DNA of 64,000 nt from the NCBI GenBank assembly GCA_032622095.1, contig CP136064.1, positions 217,016,205 to 217,080,204 on the forward strand, written 5' to 3'. Shown here piece after piece: positions 1-9,639 of the stretch. The stretch is from Siphonodentalium dalli (Eukaryota; Mollusca; Scaphopoda; Gadilida; Siphonodentaliidae). Under the pieces are notes generated by a model that did no database searches, was not told where the DNA came from, and saw nothing but the letters and a program-made list of their open reading frames with translations. The position numbers were made by a program, and so were the translations under genes. Positions within the stretch are counted from its first letter, which is position 1. Each line of letters begins with the position of its first letter.

Positions 1-140
1 AAAATAACAAAAACCTTCGGAATAGAGAACCTTCGGAATAGCGAACCTTCGGAATAGTGAACCTTCGAAATAGCAAGTATTCAGAATAGAGAACCTTCGG
101 AATAGTGGATCTTCGGGATAGCGAACCTTCATAAAAGAAA
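1..140. repeat. 16-bp tandem repeat
   Basis: About eight head-to-tail copies of a 16-base unit of the form AATAGNGAACCTTCGG, drifting toward the right-hand end. It is cut by the left edge, so its full length is unknown. No coding sense is seen. Bases 141-276 after it hold nothing recognisable. Confidence 0.85.
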
Positions 141-430
141 CATGTCCTCACAATTATACACCGGTGACGTAAACACATGTGCTAATCTTTGTTGGACTAT
201 CGTAACTCTATCGGTACGAATTATACTCAAGTACGAAAAACCATAATACATTCCCCAGTGGATTATCGATCGTCCGCTCTAACATGAAAAACTGTACACC
301 AGCTTACACCACTGTGTGGCGTAATAAAATATATTGGAGCTTGGGATCTTCACCTACAGTGAAATACATTATTAAGGAACATAGGGAGGGAGTGAAGGGG
401 GGAGGGAGAAAGAGTGATGGAGGGGAGGAG

Positions 431-481
<51 letters not shown>
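431..481. repeat. (GA)n microsatellite, unit I
   Basis: Roughly 50 bases of GA dinucleotides with one AAAGA interruption. The Arg/Glu and Ser/Leu reading frames through it are low-complexity artefacts. Confidence 0.95.
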
Positions 482-510
482 GGGTGGTCTGTAGTTGTCA
501 TGAGAGAGTA

Positions 511-1345
511 AAATACAGGATGGCTGCCGTGGCCATGTTTTAACGAAAGTTCGGAACAATTAAATGAATCCCATATATAGTGGTCATTCCGAAGATGAAT
601 ATGAAGTGAAGTGACGATCGGACACGGGATATCGTATGCAGGGTGTGCCAAGGGATTTAGTCATACAAAGAGTAAAACCAAAGATGGCCGCTGGCGGCAA
701 TGTTTTCCAACGAATTTCGGGGAAACATTTGATGGCCGGATCCCATCACCAAAAAAGACCATGTATATATGAAGTTTGGTGAGATCTGATGAGGGATGTC
801 GTTTGTATATAGGGTGTACTAATTCAAATGATTTAGTCTTATGCAAAATGTAAAATCCAAGATAACTGTCGGCATGCAGCCACGTTTTTCATCGAAAATT
901 GTAAAACAAATTGATAGCTCCCATCTAGAGGTAATCCTAAACATGCATGTAAATTTTCAAAATAATTATCCAATACATGCAGGTTGCGTGGTGTGCCGAT
1001 ATATTCAAAATTGAACTCTAAAATGGCTGCTGGCGGCCATGTTTTTAACGAATTTCGGGGGGGGGGGGTAGATGGCTTCCATGTAGAGGTCACCACGAAG
1101 ATCAGGCCTGCATGGTAGGCCAAATGACTTAGTCATTAAAGAGTAAAATCCAAGATGTCTGTCGACGGTCATGTTTTATGTCCGAATAACTCCAAAATGA
1201 CTTAATCCCATCTACATGTCAATGTTAACATCCATGAAACATTTCATGAAGATCAGACCAAAGGTACGATCTCTATCCCGTGATAACGGTATACTGTTGA
1301 CGGACACACACCCGACCGACGGATACTAATCCATGGCAATAGCTC
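511..1345. repeat. CCAAGATGGC-family interspersed repeat (unit I)
   Basis: Several diverged sub-blocks of about 160-200 bp, each with a core like AAGATGGCTGCTGGCGGCCA followed by 'GTTTTTAACGAATTTCGG' and a 'CCCATCTAGAGGT' type sentence. The block ends in 'gacggacacacaccc' and 'ggcaatagctcaaacttgac'. The same family recurs outside the units at 31.5-33.2, 36.3-36.7, 40.0-40.7 and 59.1-59.6 kb, so it is a genome repeat captured inside the unit. ORFs in it are not credible. Confidence 0.8.
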
Positions 1346-1369
1346 AAACTTGACAAGTAAAGTTGAGAT

Positions 1370-1479
1370 AAAAAGGCAGGATAGCGTCGGTGGCTTTTAT
1401 TGCGGGCCGCCATCCCGCAACGATTTGGTGGCGAAATTTGTCAATCAACAAACGATGAAACCACTAGACCAAGCCTGCC
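1370..1479 (-). ncRNA. Vault-like pol III RNA gene, type 0 (unit I)
   Basis: Read on the minus strand, this is a roughly 110-nt transcription unit starting GGCAGGCTTGGTCTAGTGG and ending CCTGCCTTTTT. The first six bases, GGCAGG, pair perfectly with CCTGCC just before the T-run, giving a closed terminal stem followed by a pol III terminator. TTGGTCTAGTGG fits box A; box B is degenerate. It sits first downstream in a head-to-tail cluster with three relatives (1645-1755, 2010-2113, 3048-3154), all on the same strand. Upstream are a TATAAT at -18 to -23 and a PSE-like element at -46 to -59. It is too long for a tRNA and has no anticodon arm I can place. Vault RNA-like is my inference. A tRNA-derived SINE remnant is the alternative. 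Confidence 0.45.
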
Positions 1480-1496
1480 TTATACACGTCGACATA

Positions 1497-1538
1497 ATTA
1501 TAACGATGTGGTATTGACTCAACGGTGTGGTGCAATAC
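1497..1538 (-). promoter_or_regulatory. Candidate pol III upstream promoter, type 0
   Basis: Minus-strand TATAAT at 1497-1502 (-18 to -23 from the GGCAGG start). On the plus strand GTGTGGTGCAATAC at 1525-1538 (-46 to -59) matches the sequence upstream of types 2 and 3. Spacing and content are like the PSE plus TATA of type-3 pol III genes. Confidence 0.35.
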
Positions 1539-1644
1539 TTGCTCCGCATCGGGCCGATTGCTGCAACTGCGGTAATGAAGTTGGTGGAACCAACAAATTA
1601 ACAAAATAAAATAAATAAAAACAAAAAAATAAATAAAACTAAAC

Positions 1645-1755
1645 AAAAAAGGCCGGATTGCGCTAATGGTATTTATGGGGTTCGAACCCACTATACAACT
1701 AGTTGTATGAATATCCAAAAGGCCGTTCGAAGTAACCACTGAGCTAACGCCTGCC
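1645..1755 (-). ncRNA. Vault-like pol III RNA gene, type 1 (unit I)
   Basis: This is the clearest member of the cluster, 111 nt on the minus strand. It starts GGCAGGCGTTAGCTCAGTGG and continues TTACTTCGA. Against human vtRNA1-1 as I recall it, the first 29 bases differ at only three positions. It has canonical box A (TTAGCTCAGTGG) and box B (GGTTCGAACCC) and ends GCGCAATCCGGCC followed by six T. That resembles the human 3' end GCGCTCTCCAGTCC plus T-run. The terminal stem GGCAGG/CCGGCC has one mismatch. Box A to box B spacing exceeds that of a tRNA, and the T-arm is not followed by a tRNA acceptor strand. A TATAAA lies at about -17 to -22. Vault RNAs bind the major vault protein particle and regulate autophagy and RNA-binding proteins in vertebrates. 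A role here is inferred only from likeness. Confidence 0.55.
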
Positions 1756-1771
1756 TCGATTTACTGTGCTG

Positions 1772-1777
1772 TTTATA
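1772..1777 (-). promoter_or_regulatory. TATA-like box, type 1 gene
   Basis: Minus-strand TATAAA at -17 to -22 from the type 1 start. The PSE-like sequence seen for the other types is not convincing here; only a TGCA core lies near 1803-1808. Confidence 0.3.
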
Positions 1778-2009
1778 AGTATGTAAATATACTATACCCC
1801 CATGCATGCAGGCATCTAGCTAAAAGTTCATAATTATAATGAAGCTATCATTGGGTGTAATTATTACAACCCATATTGCTCCTGATTTTAAAATGCTTTA
1901 CAACACAATTACATGAGAATGTTTTATAAAGCGTTTCTTACAGTCGGGACCAACAGTGTAATATTTGTGAAGAATAACCATACATTCATGCATATAATCT
2001 TATGAGAAC

Positions 2010-2113
2010 AAAAAAGACAGGACTGCGTCTGTGGTGTCTTATGGAATAATCCATGGTATAACCATCGGCAATGAATGTGTTTAGAACGAAGTAACCACTG
2101 GACCACGCCTGCC
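2010..2113 (-). ncRNA. Vault-like pol III RNA gene, type 2 (unit I)
   Basis: Minus-strand unit of 104 nt starting GGCAGGCGTGGTCCAGTGG and TTACTTCG, ending GCAGTCCTGTC and six T. GGCAGG pairs with CCTGTC including one G-U at the second pair. The human vault stem GGCTGG/CCAGTC has the same G-U at the same place and a U-A where this has A-U, so the difference keeps the pairing. Box A is good. The B-box position (GGTTATACCAT) has lost the CGA core. A TTTATA lies at -16 to -21 and a PSE-like element at -43 to -59. Confidence 0.45.
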
Positions 2114-2128
2114 TCGGTATACTCGGTC

Positions 2129-2172
2129 TATAAATAATCTATATATATTGATCATGTGGGGTTGTGCAACAC
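2129..2172 (-). promoter_or_regulatory. Candidate PSE and TATA, type 2 gene
   Basis: TATAAA/TTTATA at 2129-2134 and, on the plus strand, GTGGGGTTGTGCAACAC at 2156-2172, preceded by TGATCAT. The element recurs upstream of type 3 at the same distance, although the transcribed parts and the rest of the flanks differ. Confidence 0.4.
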
Positions 2173-2272
2173 TGATACATTATAAAGTATCTCAGTAAGT
2201 ACACGCTAGACATAGTTTCGCATTTATGGTGTGCAATGGGGTGGAATATTGGATATCATCCGATGTATATAT

Positions 2273-2868
2273 AGAGGATCTCACATGAGTTTCTATTTTA
2301 TACGGAATTTATCAACCGAGTTCACTAAATTCGATTTGAGCCGAGGTTTACCGAGGCTCAAATAGAATTTAGTGGACGAGGTTGATAAATTACGTATAAA
2401 ATAGGACGAGTGTGAGATACTTTTTATCACATGATAAAATAAACGCGAAATATCCATCGAAAACAACGATAAAAACCGCAGCGATCGCAAGTCATTTGAA
2501 GAACGCCGTGACGTCATCGCACGCGCTGATATTAAACGTGTCTATTATATTTATCACATAATTTGGCCATAAAAGCAGTTTCATAATTATCGGTAATAGA
2601 CACGTTTAATATCAGCGCGTGCGATGACGTCACGGCGTTCTTCAAATAACTTGCGATCGCTGTAGTTTATGATTGTTGTTTTTGATGAATATTTCGCGTT
2701 GCTTCGGGTTTATTTGATCATGTGATAAAAGGTATCTCACACTCGTCCTATTTTATACGTAATTTATCAACCTCGTCCTCTAAATTCTATTTGAGCCTCG
2801 GTAAACCTCGGCTCAAATCGAATTTAGTGAACTCGGTTGATAAATTCCGTATAAAATAGAAACTCATG
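2273..2868. mobile_element. Foldback element inserted in unit I
   Basis: Long inverted repeat. The left end 'tcacatgagtttctatt' through about 2520 is the reverse complement of about 2600-2868, including a near-perfect GACGTCATCGCACGCGCTGA block. Each end is itself a smaller hairpin around 'GCCTCGG...CCGAGGC'. Units II-IV have a plain (AT)n tract plus 'cagacgggaacacacgtg' at this place, so the element is an insertion or replacement private to unit I. A clean target duplication is not visible. It has no coding capacity. A shorter relative is at 35404-35580. Confidence 0.7.
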
Positions 2869-3047
2869 TGACTATAGTTAAAGGGATAATATCAAGCATT
2901 ATAATTTCTGAATGTATATGGCGTCCGACCCTTACATTCAACCGATTTACAATCTGTATTCACATCACATGCGTTATCGGGGTGGATTCAATGGATAGAA
3001 CCAAACTAAACCAATGACATTATTAAGAGTGAGAAATAGCAAGACGG

Positions 3048-3154
3048 AAAAGACAGGACTGCGTCTGTTGATCTCATGGATTTCTCCACGTTAATCATTA
3101 TTTCGAGTCATGAAATTCATTTATAACAAAGTAACCACCGGACCACGCCTGCTT
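3048..3154 (-). ncRNA. Vault-like pol III RNA gene, type 3 (unit I)
   Basis: Minus-strand unit of 107 nt starting AAGCAGGCGTGGTCCGGTGG and TTACTTTG, ending CGCAGTCCTGTC and four T. Its last 15 bases before the T-run match type 2 closely, so types 2 and 3 are sister copies. The B-box-like stretch GACTCGAAATA keeps TCGAA. An upstream PSE-like sequence sits at -44 to -60. The gene is about 0.9 kb from type 2, and in unit I the foldback element lies between them. Confidence 0.42.
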
Positions 3155-3171
3155 CAGCATATATACCCAGT

Positions 3172-3214
3172 CAAAAATAGCATTTTGTATGATCAACGTG
3201 CTGTTGTGCAAAAC
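3172..3214 (-). promoter_or_regulatory. Candidate PSE and AT box, type 3 gene
   Basis: AT box (minus CTATTTTTG) at about -18 to -26 and, on the plus strand, GTGCTGTTGTGCAAAAC at 3198-3214 preceded by TGATCAAC. Twelve of 17 positions match the type 2 element. In units III and IV a TATA insertion is absent and the distance is 4 bases shorter. Confidence 0.4.
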
Positions 3215-3834
3215 CTGGGTCAAGATTTATAGGGTCACACTTTCGGTAGAAATATAATAGCCATTGTTTCGTTTTAAATATCTATAATGTGGGCATTATC
3301 ATTGTATTATAATTTATAGATACTGCATGTATATATCAATTAATATATTTTTTATTTAGAATTTCTATCACACCCTGGAGACAGTTTTATGGACAATTTT
3401 AGAACAGAAATCCGCGAACTTGAACGATCAGAGGTAGCAAGAAGGATAACTCTATCTTGTTAGAACCACCAATCAAGGCAAAATTCATTTCGACCAGTGT
3501 TTCGACTAGATTTCACCACGATCTTACGATCGAAATAAAGCACTTTATTGTGCCTTTATAGACATAATTATACCAAATATTCAGTTTTATGAATTTTATC
3601 TCTATACATTCTTCGCATTTCATGAAGTTTGAGGGGATTTTTCAAGCTAGTTTTATAAGTTCGAGACTACAACTTTTTCGTTTGAAACAGATCTACTATT
3701 AGTATATTCTTGAGGAAATGATCCTAATTTAATAAATGTTATTTCTAAATTATAACCTACAACGAAGGCCGCCCGTCCCTTTAAATGCAGATTAAATTTA
3801 GTTTTATACCTTTATCTGCATAAAATACGGCTTA
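3178..3834. other. Central AT-rich segment of the unit, no gene seen
   Basis: Non-coding DNA present in units I, III (12425-13082) and IV (17591-18253) and deleted from II. It begins with the PSE-like element of the type 3 RNA gene. I see no other recognisable feature. Confidence 0.6.
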
Positions 3835-3838
3835 TTAA

Positions 3839-4243
3839 AGGTACTCAATCCGATTCGATGGTCTATAACATTTTTTAAAATGCCGCTTCAGTTATTAGAA
3901 TCGATTAATTGCCCAAAAATAATGCTAACCACAGTCAACTATAGTATAAAATTGCCCAAAACGTGTTTTTATCAACATTTTGTTCAACGAAATCTGGCCG
4001 GCTTTTCAAATATCTAACACCCAAAGCCACTTGATTTTAGAGTTATCCATCTTTGTCCGCAATTTGGTCCGAGAACTTCGGCTTTAGAAATATTTGCCAG
4101 GCCGCCAAAAATGACATATCTGGAGAATTAACATATTTCAAAAATCGATATCTGATCACTCTGAGCTTGTTTGATGGGTGGGTTCTTCGACTCGAATCAA
4201 ATAGAGATAGTACATCGGGAGCGTTAATTTGGATTATGCATCT
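3839..4243. mobile_element. TTAA-flanked element, family A (unit I)
   Basis: A 405-bp non-coding element with TTAA at both edges (3835-3838, 4244-4247). Ends AGGTACTCAATC and, inverted, AGATGCATAATC form short imperfect terminal repeats. The same sequence occurs reversed at 28418-28864, 33470-33851 and 43023-43460, in unrelated flanks. A TTAA target implies mobilisation by a piggyBac- or Kolobok-type transposase supplied elsewhere. Confidence 0.65.
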
Positions 4244-4389
4244 TTAATTGTAGATGACCCATTTCCTCTGTCTGAAACGAACCAGTTCTCACGGGGCAGG
4301 TGCGACTCCGTGCCATTGCAACCCATTGAATGACAGCGTCGATAGGAATCAGGGAGCTAAATGTGTTCTGGAGTCGGGGAGCGAGTACA

Positions 4390-5033
4390 CCGTGGAATGT
4401 TAAAGGTGAAGGTAACTGAAGAATGACCTTCACCTGATACATGCGACACGTTATTAAAGGATGACATCGCGTTTATTTGATTTGTACATAATATCTAAAT
4501 AATTTAAACTGGTGAATGAATGGGGGAACGGATTTTTGTGAGCGGGAAATGTATTTAACTAGCTGTTGTAGATCTGGGTTTTTCCAGATCAAATTTGGCT
4601 GTGAGATAGCCCTGTCGTACACTTGGGGATTTATTTTAAAAAGTAAACACATGACCTATGATTTTTCTTGCATTTTCGCACAGGGGCCTGTAACGCGCTC
4701 CGCTGTCCGCCCCCCTTTTTGCACTGCCCATATACGCCGCCCTCTATACGCGCCTTCTTCGCGTTAATGGAACATTATATAGACTATATAATGTTCCATT
4801 AACGCGAAGAAGGCGCGTATAGAGGGCGGCGTATATGGGCAGTGCAAAAAGGGGGCGGACAGCGGAGCGCGTTACAGGCCCCTGTGATTTTCGTGATCAA
4901 CTGGTGTCAATCTAGCTGGGTAAACATCACTGGTATGGCCTGCAGGCTTCAATTCAGCGAATTTGGCCGAAAAGTTAACATTGTCGCCTATGGGAAACCA
5001 TTTAGTTCCGTGATTCCTATAAGAAAAATTTGA
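4390..5033. repeat. 486-bp module (unit I, carries the MITE)
   Basis: First copy of the module that later forms the tandem array, from 'accgtggaatgtt' to 'cctataagaaaaattt'. Near its start is a short inverted repeat, GGTGAAGGTAACTGAAGAATGACCTTCACC. An ATG-led frame of 99-100 codons runs through many copies, but substitutions between copies are nearly all amino-acid changing, so I do not call a protein. Confidence 0.75.
4679..4886. mobile_element. 208-bp palindromic MITE with 7-bp target duplication
   Basis: The two arms of about 104 bases are reverse complements apart from one C/G-run length difference, around a single unpaired base near 4783. Ends are CACAGGGGCCTG...CAGGCCCCTGTG. It is flanked by ATTTTCG at 4672-4678 and 4887-4893, while every other copy of the host module has a single ATTTTCG, so the insertion and its 7-bp duplication are proven by empty sites. 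It is GC-rich against an AT-rich host. It has no ORF. The superfamily is unclear: a 7-bp duplication suits P-like or Dada-like elements better than a standard 8-bp hAT. Confidence 0.85.
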
Positions 5034-5806
5034 ATTTTACGAAATTTCACGTCTCGCCATGATAAGTTGTTATTTCCATATTTTATTATTTTCAAATGAT
5101 AATGACCACATTTTGGACAGATTTAAAGAAGAAACGCATGGATTCGCCTGTAGATAGTAAAGAAAGTGATAAATCTGATAATTTTGCATGGATGTCAGGT
5201 ACCATTAGGGGGTCAGGGGGTCTAAAGCCCCCCTCCCCACAATTTTGAGGAGTGTTAGCCCCCCCCCACCCATTGGGAAAATGTGTCATTTGACCCAATT
5301 AAGCTTTTCCGGCACCCAGTAGCCTTATCTTGGACCGTAGCTCCACCCCAAGTCGGGGAGGGGGTGATGGCATCACCACTAGAGTTACTGTCGTGCAAAA
5401 CTGTCATGGCAGCTTTGTTAAACAGACAGTATGCCCTGCCATCTGGTAAAATTTCATGCCTGAGGCTGTGTCTGATGTTGTATCATAATGTTTCGATATT
5501 TAAATTGACTTATGGTTGCTTTACATTGCTATTCAAATATTTTTTATTTTTATTTTCTGTTAATTTTGGTAAATATTTATTATAAATTGCCAAATTCTGC
5601 ATGAAAAGGGTTTAAAATTGGACAATATATCCCTCTCAAAATGTATATTAACATTTCCTCTTCAATTTAGTAATATTATGGTATATAAGGACATACTTCA
5701 GTTATACAAGATGCATTAGCTAGTAAAATTGAAAAAAAAGCTAAATTTTTTGGCTTTATTTTGAGGATTGACACTAATTTTCAGGATGCCTCATATTGGA
5801 AAAATA
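5034..5806. repeat. C-rich module (unit I)
   Basis: Module with a variable C-run ('gttagcccccccc') and 'gggggtcagggggtctaaag' next to a C-run that can fold back. An AT-rich tail ends 'gatgcctcatattggaaaaat'. It follows a 486-bp module in every unit and array monomer except in unit III, where it is preceded by the cut family A element. The short frames in both directions are not supported as genes. Confidence 0.7.
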
Positions 5807-5811
5807 TGGAG

Positions 5812-6643
5812 AGTAACATACAGGATGGCTGCCGTGGCCATGTTTTAACGAAAGTTCGGAACAATTAAATGAATCCCATATATAGTGGTCATTCGAAGAT
5901 GAATATGAAGTGAAGTGACGATCGGACACGGGATATGGTATGCAGGGTGTGCCAAGGGATTTATTCATACAAAGAGTAAAACCAAAGATGGCCGCTGGCG
6001 GCAATGTTTTCCAACGAATTTCGGGGAAACATTTGATGGCCGGATCCCATCACCAAAAAAGACCATGTATATGAAGTTTGGTGAGATCTGATGAGGGATG
6101 TCGTTTGTAGGGTGTACTAATTCAAATGATTTAGTCTTATGCAAAATGTAAAATCCAAGATAACTGTCGGCATGCAGCCATGTTTTTCATCGAAAATTGT
6201 AAAACAAATTGATAGCTCCCATCTAGAGGTAATCCTAAACATGCCTGTAAATTTTCAAAATAATTATCCAATACATGCAGGTTGCGTGGTGTGCCGATAT
6301 ATTCAAAACTGAACTCCAAAATGGCTGCTGGCGGCCATGTTTTTAACGAATTTCGGGGGGGGGGGGTAGATGGCTTCCATGTAGATGTCACCACGAAGAT
6401 CAGGCCTGCATGGTATAGGCCAAATGACTTAGTCACTAAAGAGTAAAATCCAAGATGTCTGTCGACGGTCATGTTTTATGTCCGAATGACTCCAAAATGA
6501 TTTAATCCCATCTACATGTCAATGTTAACATCCATGAAAACTTTCATGAAGATCAGACCAAAGGTACGACCTCTATCCCGTGATAACGGTATACCGTTGA
6601 CGGACACACACCCGACCGACGGATACTAATCCATGGCAATAGC
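5812..6643. repeat. CCAAGATGGC-family repeat (unit II)
   Basis: Unit II copy of the block, lacking the two TATATA expansions seen near 758-765 and 810-817 of unit I. Confidence 0.8.
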
Positions 6644-6668
6644 TCAAACTTGACAAGTAAATTGAGAT

Positions 6669-6778
6669 AAAAAGGCAGGATAGCGTCGGTGGCTTTTATT
6701 GCGGGCCGCCATCCCGCAACGATTTGGTGGCGAAATTTGTCAATCAACAAACGATGAAACCACTAGACCAAGCCTGCA
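6669..6778 (-). ncRNA. Vault-like RNA gene, type 0 (unit II)
   Basis: Copy of the 1370-1479 gene. The 5' end reads TGCAGGC instead of GGCAGGC, which breaks the outermost stem pair; the rest is unchanged. Confidence 0.4.
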
Positions 6779-6943
6779 TTATACACGTCGACATAATTAT
6801 AACGATGTGGTATTGACTCAACGGTGTGGTGCAATACTTGCTCCGCATCGGGCCGATTGCTGCAACTGCGGTAATGAAGTTGGTGGAACCAACAAATTAA
6901 CAAAATAAGATAAATAAAAACAAAAAAATAAATAAAACTAAAC

Positions 6944-7054
6944 AAAAAAGGCCGGATTGCGCTAATGGTATTTGTGGGGTTCGAACCCACTATACAACTA
7001 GTTGTATGAATATCCAAAAGGCCGTTCGAAGTAACCACTGAGCTAACGCCTGCC
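6944..7054 (-). ncRNA. Vault-like RNA gene, type 1 (unit II)
   Basis: Copy of the 1645-1755 gene. The T-arm stem is GTGGG/CCCAC here (full Watson-Crick), against GTGGG/CCCAT with a G-U pair in unit I. Confidence 0.53.
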
Positions 7055-7305
7055 TCGATTTACTGTGCTGTTTATAAGTATGTAAATATACTATACCCCC
7101 CATGCAGGCATCTAGCTAAAAGTTCATAATTATAATGAAGCTATCATTGGGTGTAATTATTACAACCCATATTGCTCCTGATTTTAAAATGCTTTACAAC
7201 ACAATTACATGAGAATGTTTTATAAAGCGTTTCTTACAGTCGGGACCAACAGTGTAATATTTGTGAAGAATAACCATACATTCATGCATATAATCTTATG
7301 AGAAC

Positions 7306-7410
7306 AAAAAAGACAGGACTGCGTCTGTGGTGTCTTATGGAATAATCCATGGTATAACCATTGGGCAATGAATGTGTTTAGAACGAAGTAACCACTGGAC
7401 CACGCCTGCC
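7306..7410 (-). ncRNA. Vault-like RNA gene, type 2 (unit II)
   Basis: Copy of the 2010-2113 gene with one extra base in the loop ('accattgggcaatg'). Terminal stem, box A and T-run are unchanged. Confidence 0.43.
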
Positions 7411-7750
7411 TCGGTATACTCGGTCTATAAATAATCTATATATATTGATCATGTGGGGTTGTGCAACACTGATACATTATAAAGTATCTCAGTAAGTACA
7501 CGCTAGACATAGTTTCGTATTTATGGTGTGCAATATATATATATATATATATATATCAGACGGGAACACACGTGCTATAGTTAAAGGGATAATATCAAGC
7601 ATTTCAATTTCTGAATGTACATGGCGTCCGACCCTTACATTCAACCGATTTACAATCTGTATTCACATCACATGCGTTATCGGGGCGGATTCAATGGATA
7701 GAACCAAACTAAACCAATGACATTATTAAGAGTGAGAAATAGCAAGACGG

Positions 7751-7857
7751 AAAAGACAGGACTGCGTCTGTTGATCTCATGGATTTCTCCACGTTAATCA
7801 TTATTTCGAGTCATGAAATTCATTTATAACAAAGTAACCACCGGACCACGCCTGCTT
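7751..7857 (-). ncRNA. Vault-like RNA gene, type 3 (unit II)
   Basis: Copy of the 3048-3154 gene. The deletion in this unit begins about 20 bases upstream of its start, so the PSE-like element is lost and this copy is probably silent. Confidence 0.38.
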
Positions 7858-9639
7858 CAGCATACCCAGTCAAATGTGGAATGTTAAAGGTGAAGGTAAC
7901 TGAAGAATGACCTTCACCTGATACATGCGACACGTTATTAAAGGATGACATCGCGTTTATTTGATTTGTACATAATATCTAAATAATTTAAACTGGTGAA
8001 TGAATGGGGGAACGGATTTTTGTGAGCGGGAAATGTATTTAACTAGCTGTTGTAGATCTGGGTTTTTCCAGATCAAATTTGGCTGTGAGATAGCCCTGTC
8101 GTACACTTGGGGATTTATTTTAAAAAGTAAACACATGACCTATGATTTTTCTTGCATTTTCGTGATCAACTGGTGTCAATCTAGCTGGGCAAATATCACT
8201 GGTTTGGCCTGCAGGCTTCAATTCAGCGAATTTAGCCGAAAAGTTAACACTGTCGCCTATGGGAAACCATTTAGTTCCGTGATTCCTATAAGACAAATTT
8301 GAATTTTACGAAATTTCACGTCTCGCCATGATAAGTTGTTATTTCCATATTTTCTTATTTTCAAATGATTATGACCACATTTTGGACAGATTTAAAGAAG
8401 AAACGCATGGATTCGCCTGTAGATAGTAAAGAAAGTGATAAATCTGGTAATTTTGCATGGATGTCAGGTACCATTAGGGGGTCAGGGGGTCTAAAGCCCC
8501 CCTCCCCACAATTTTGAGGAGTGTTAGCCCCCCCCCCCCACCCATTGGGAAAATGTGTCATTTGACCCAATTAAGCTTTTCCGGCACCCAGTAGCCTTAT
8601 CTTGGACCGTAGCTCCACCCCAAGTCGGGGAGGGGGTGATGGCATCACCACTAGAGTTACTGTCGTGCAAAACTGTCATGGCAGCTTTGTTAAACAGACA
8701 GTATGCCCTGCCATCTGGTAAAATTTCATGCCTGAGGCTGTGTCTGATGTTGTATCATAATGTTTCGATATTTAAATTGACTTATGGTTGCTTTACATTG
8801 CTATTCAAATATTTTTTATTTTTATTTTCTGTTAATTTTGGTAAATATTTATTATAAATTGCCAAATTCTGCATGAAAAGGGTTTAAAATTGGACAATAT
8901 ATCCCTCTCAAAATGTATATTAACATTTCCTCTTCAATTTAGTAATATTATGGTATATAAGGACATACTTCAGTTATACAAGATGCATTAGCTAGTAAAA
9001 TTGAAAAAAAAGCTAATTTTTTTGGCTTTATTTTGAGGATTGACACTAATTTTCAGGATGCCTCATATTGGAAAAATAGACCACTACTGCTCGATATAAT
9101 CCATTTTTGATTTCAGTAAGGTCTATATTTTGATAAAATACTATAAGAAACGCTGTTATTCACACATATACATATATATAGGAATCAGGGAGCTAAATGT
9201 GTTCTGGAGTCGGGGGGGAGCGAGTACACCGTGGAATGTTAAAGGTGAAGGTAACTGAAGAATGACCTTCACCTGATACATGCGACACGTTATTAAAGGA
9301 TGACATCGCGTTTATTTGATTTGTACATAATATCTAAATAATTTAAACTGGTGAATGAATGGGGGAACGGATTTTTGTGAGCGGGAAATGTATTTAACTA
9401 GCTGTTGTAGATCTGGGTTTTTCCAGATCAAATTTGGCTGTGAGATAGCCCTGTCGTACACTTGGGGATTTATTTTAAAAAGTAAACACATATGATTTTT
9501 CTTGCATTTTCGTGATCAACTGGTGTCAATCTAGCTGAGTAAACATCACTGGTATGGCCTGCAGGCTTCAATTCAGCGAATTTGGCCGAAACGTTAACAC
9601 TGTCGCCTATGGGAAACCATTTAGTTCCGTGATTCCGAT

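Larger units (their letters stand above)
277..5806. repeat. Large segmental unit I
   Basis: First of four large direct repeats. The order is GA microsatellite, CCAAGATGG-type repeat, four tRNA-like genes on the minus strand, a central AT-rich segment, a TTAA element, a 486-bp module and a C-rich module. Compared with the other units it carries two private insertions, a 0.6-kb foldback element near 2273-2868 and a 208-bp palindromic element at 4679-4886. By eye the units are nearly identical, with differences mainly in homopolymers, indels and whole insertions. This indicates recent duplication or ongoing gene conversion. Confidence 0.85.

Noticed and set aside
1645-1755. A canonical tRNA gene
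   Set aside because: Box A and box B are good, but they are too far apart for a tRNA without an intron. No anticodon arm fits, and the 5' strand pairs with bases about 30 nt beyond the T-arm rather than directly after it.
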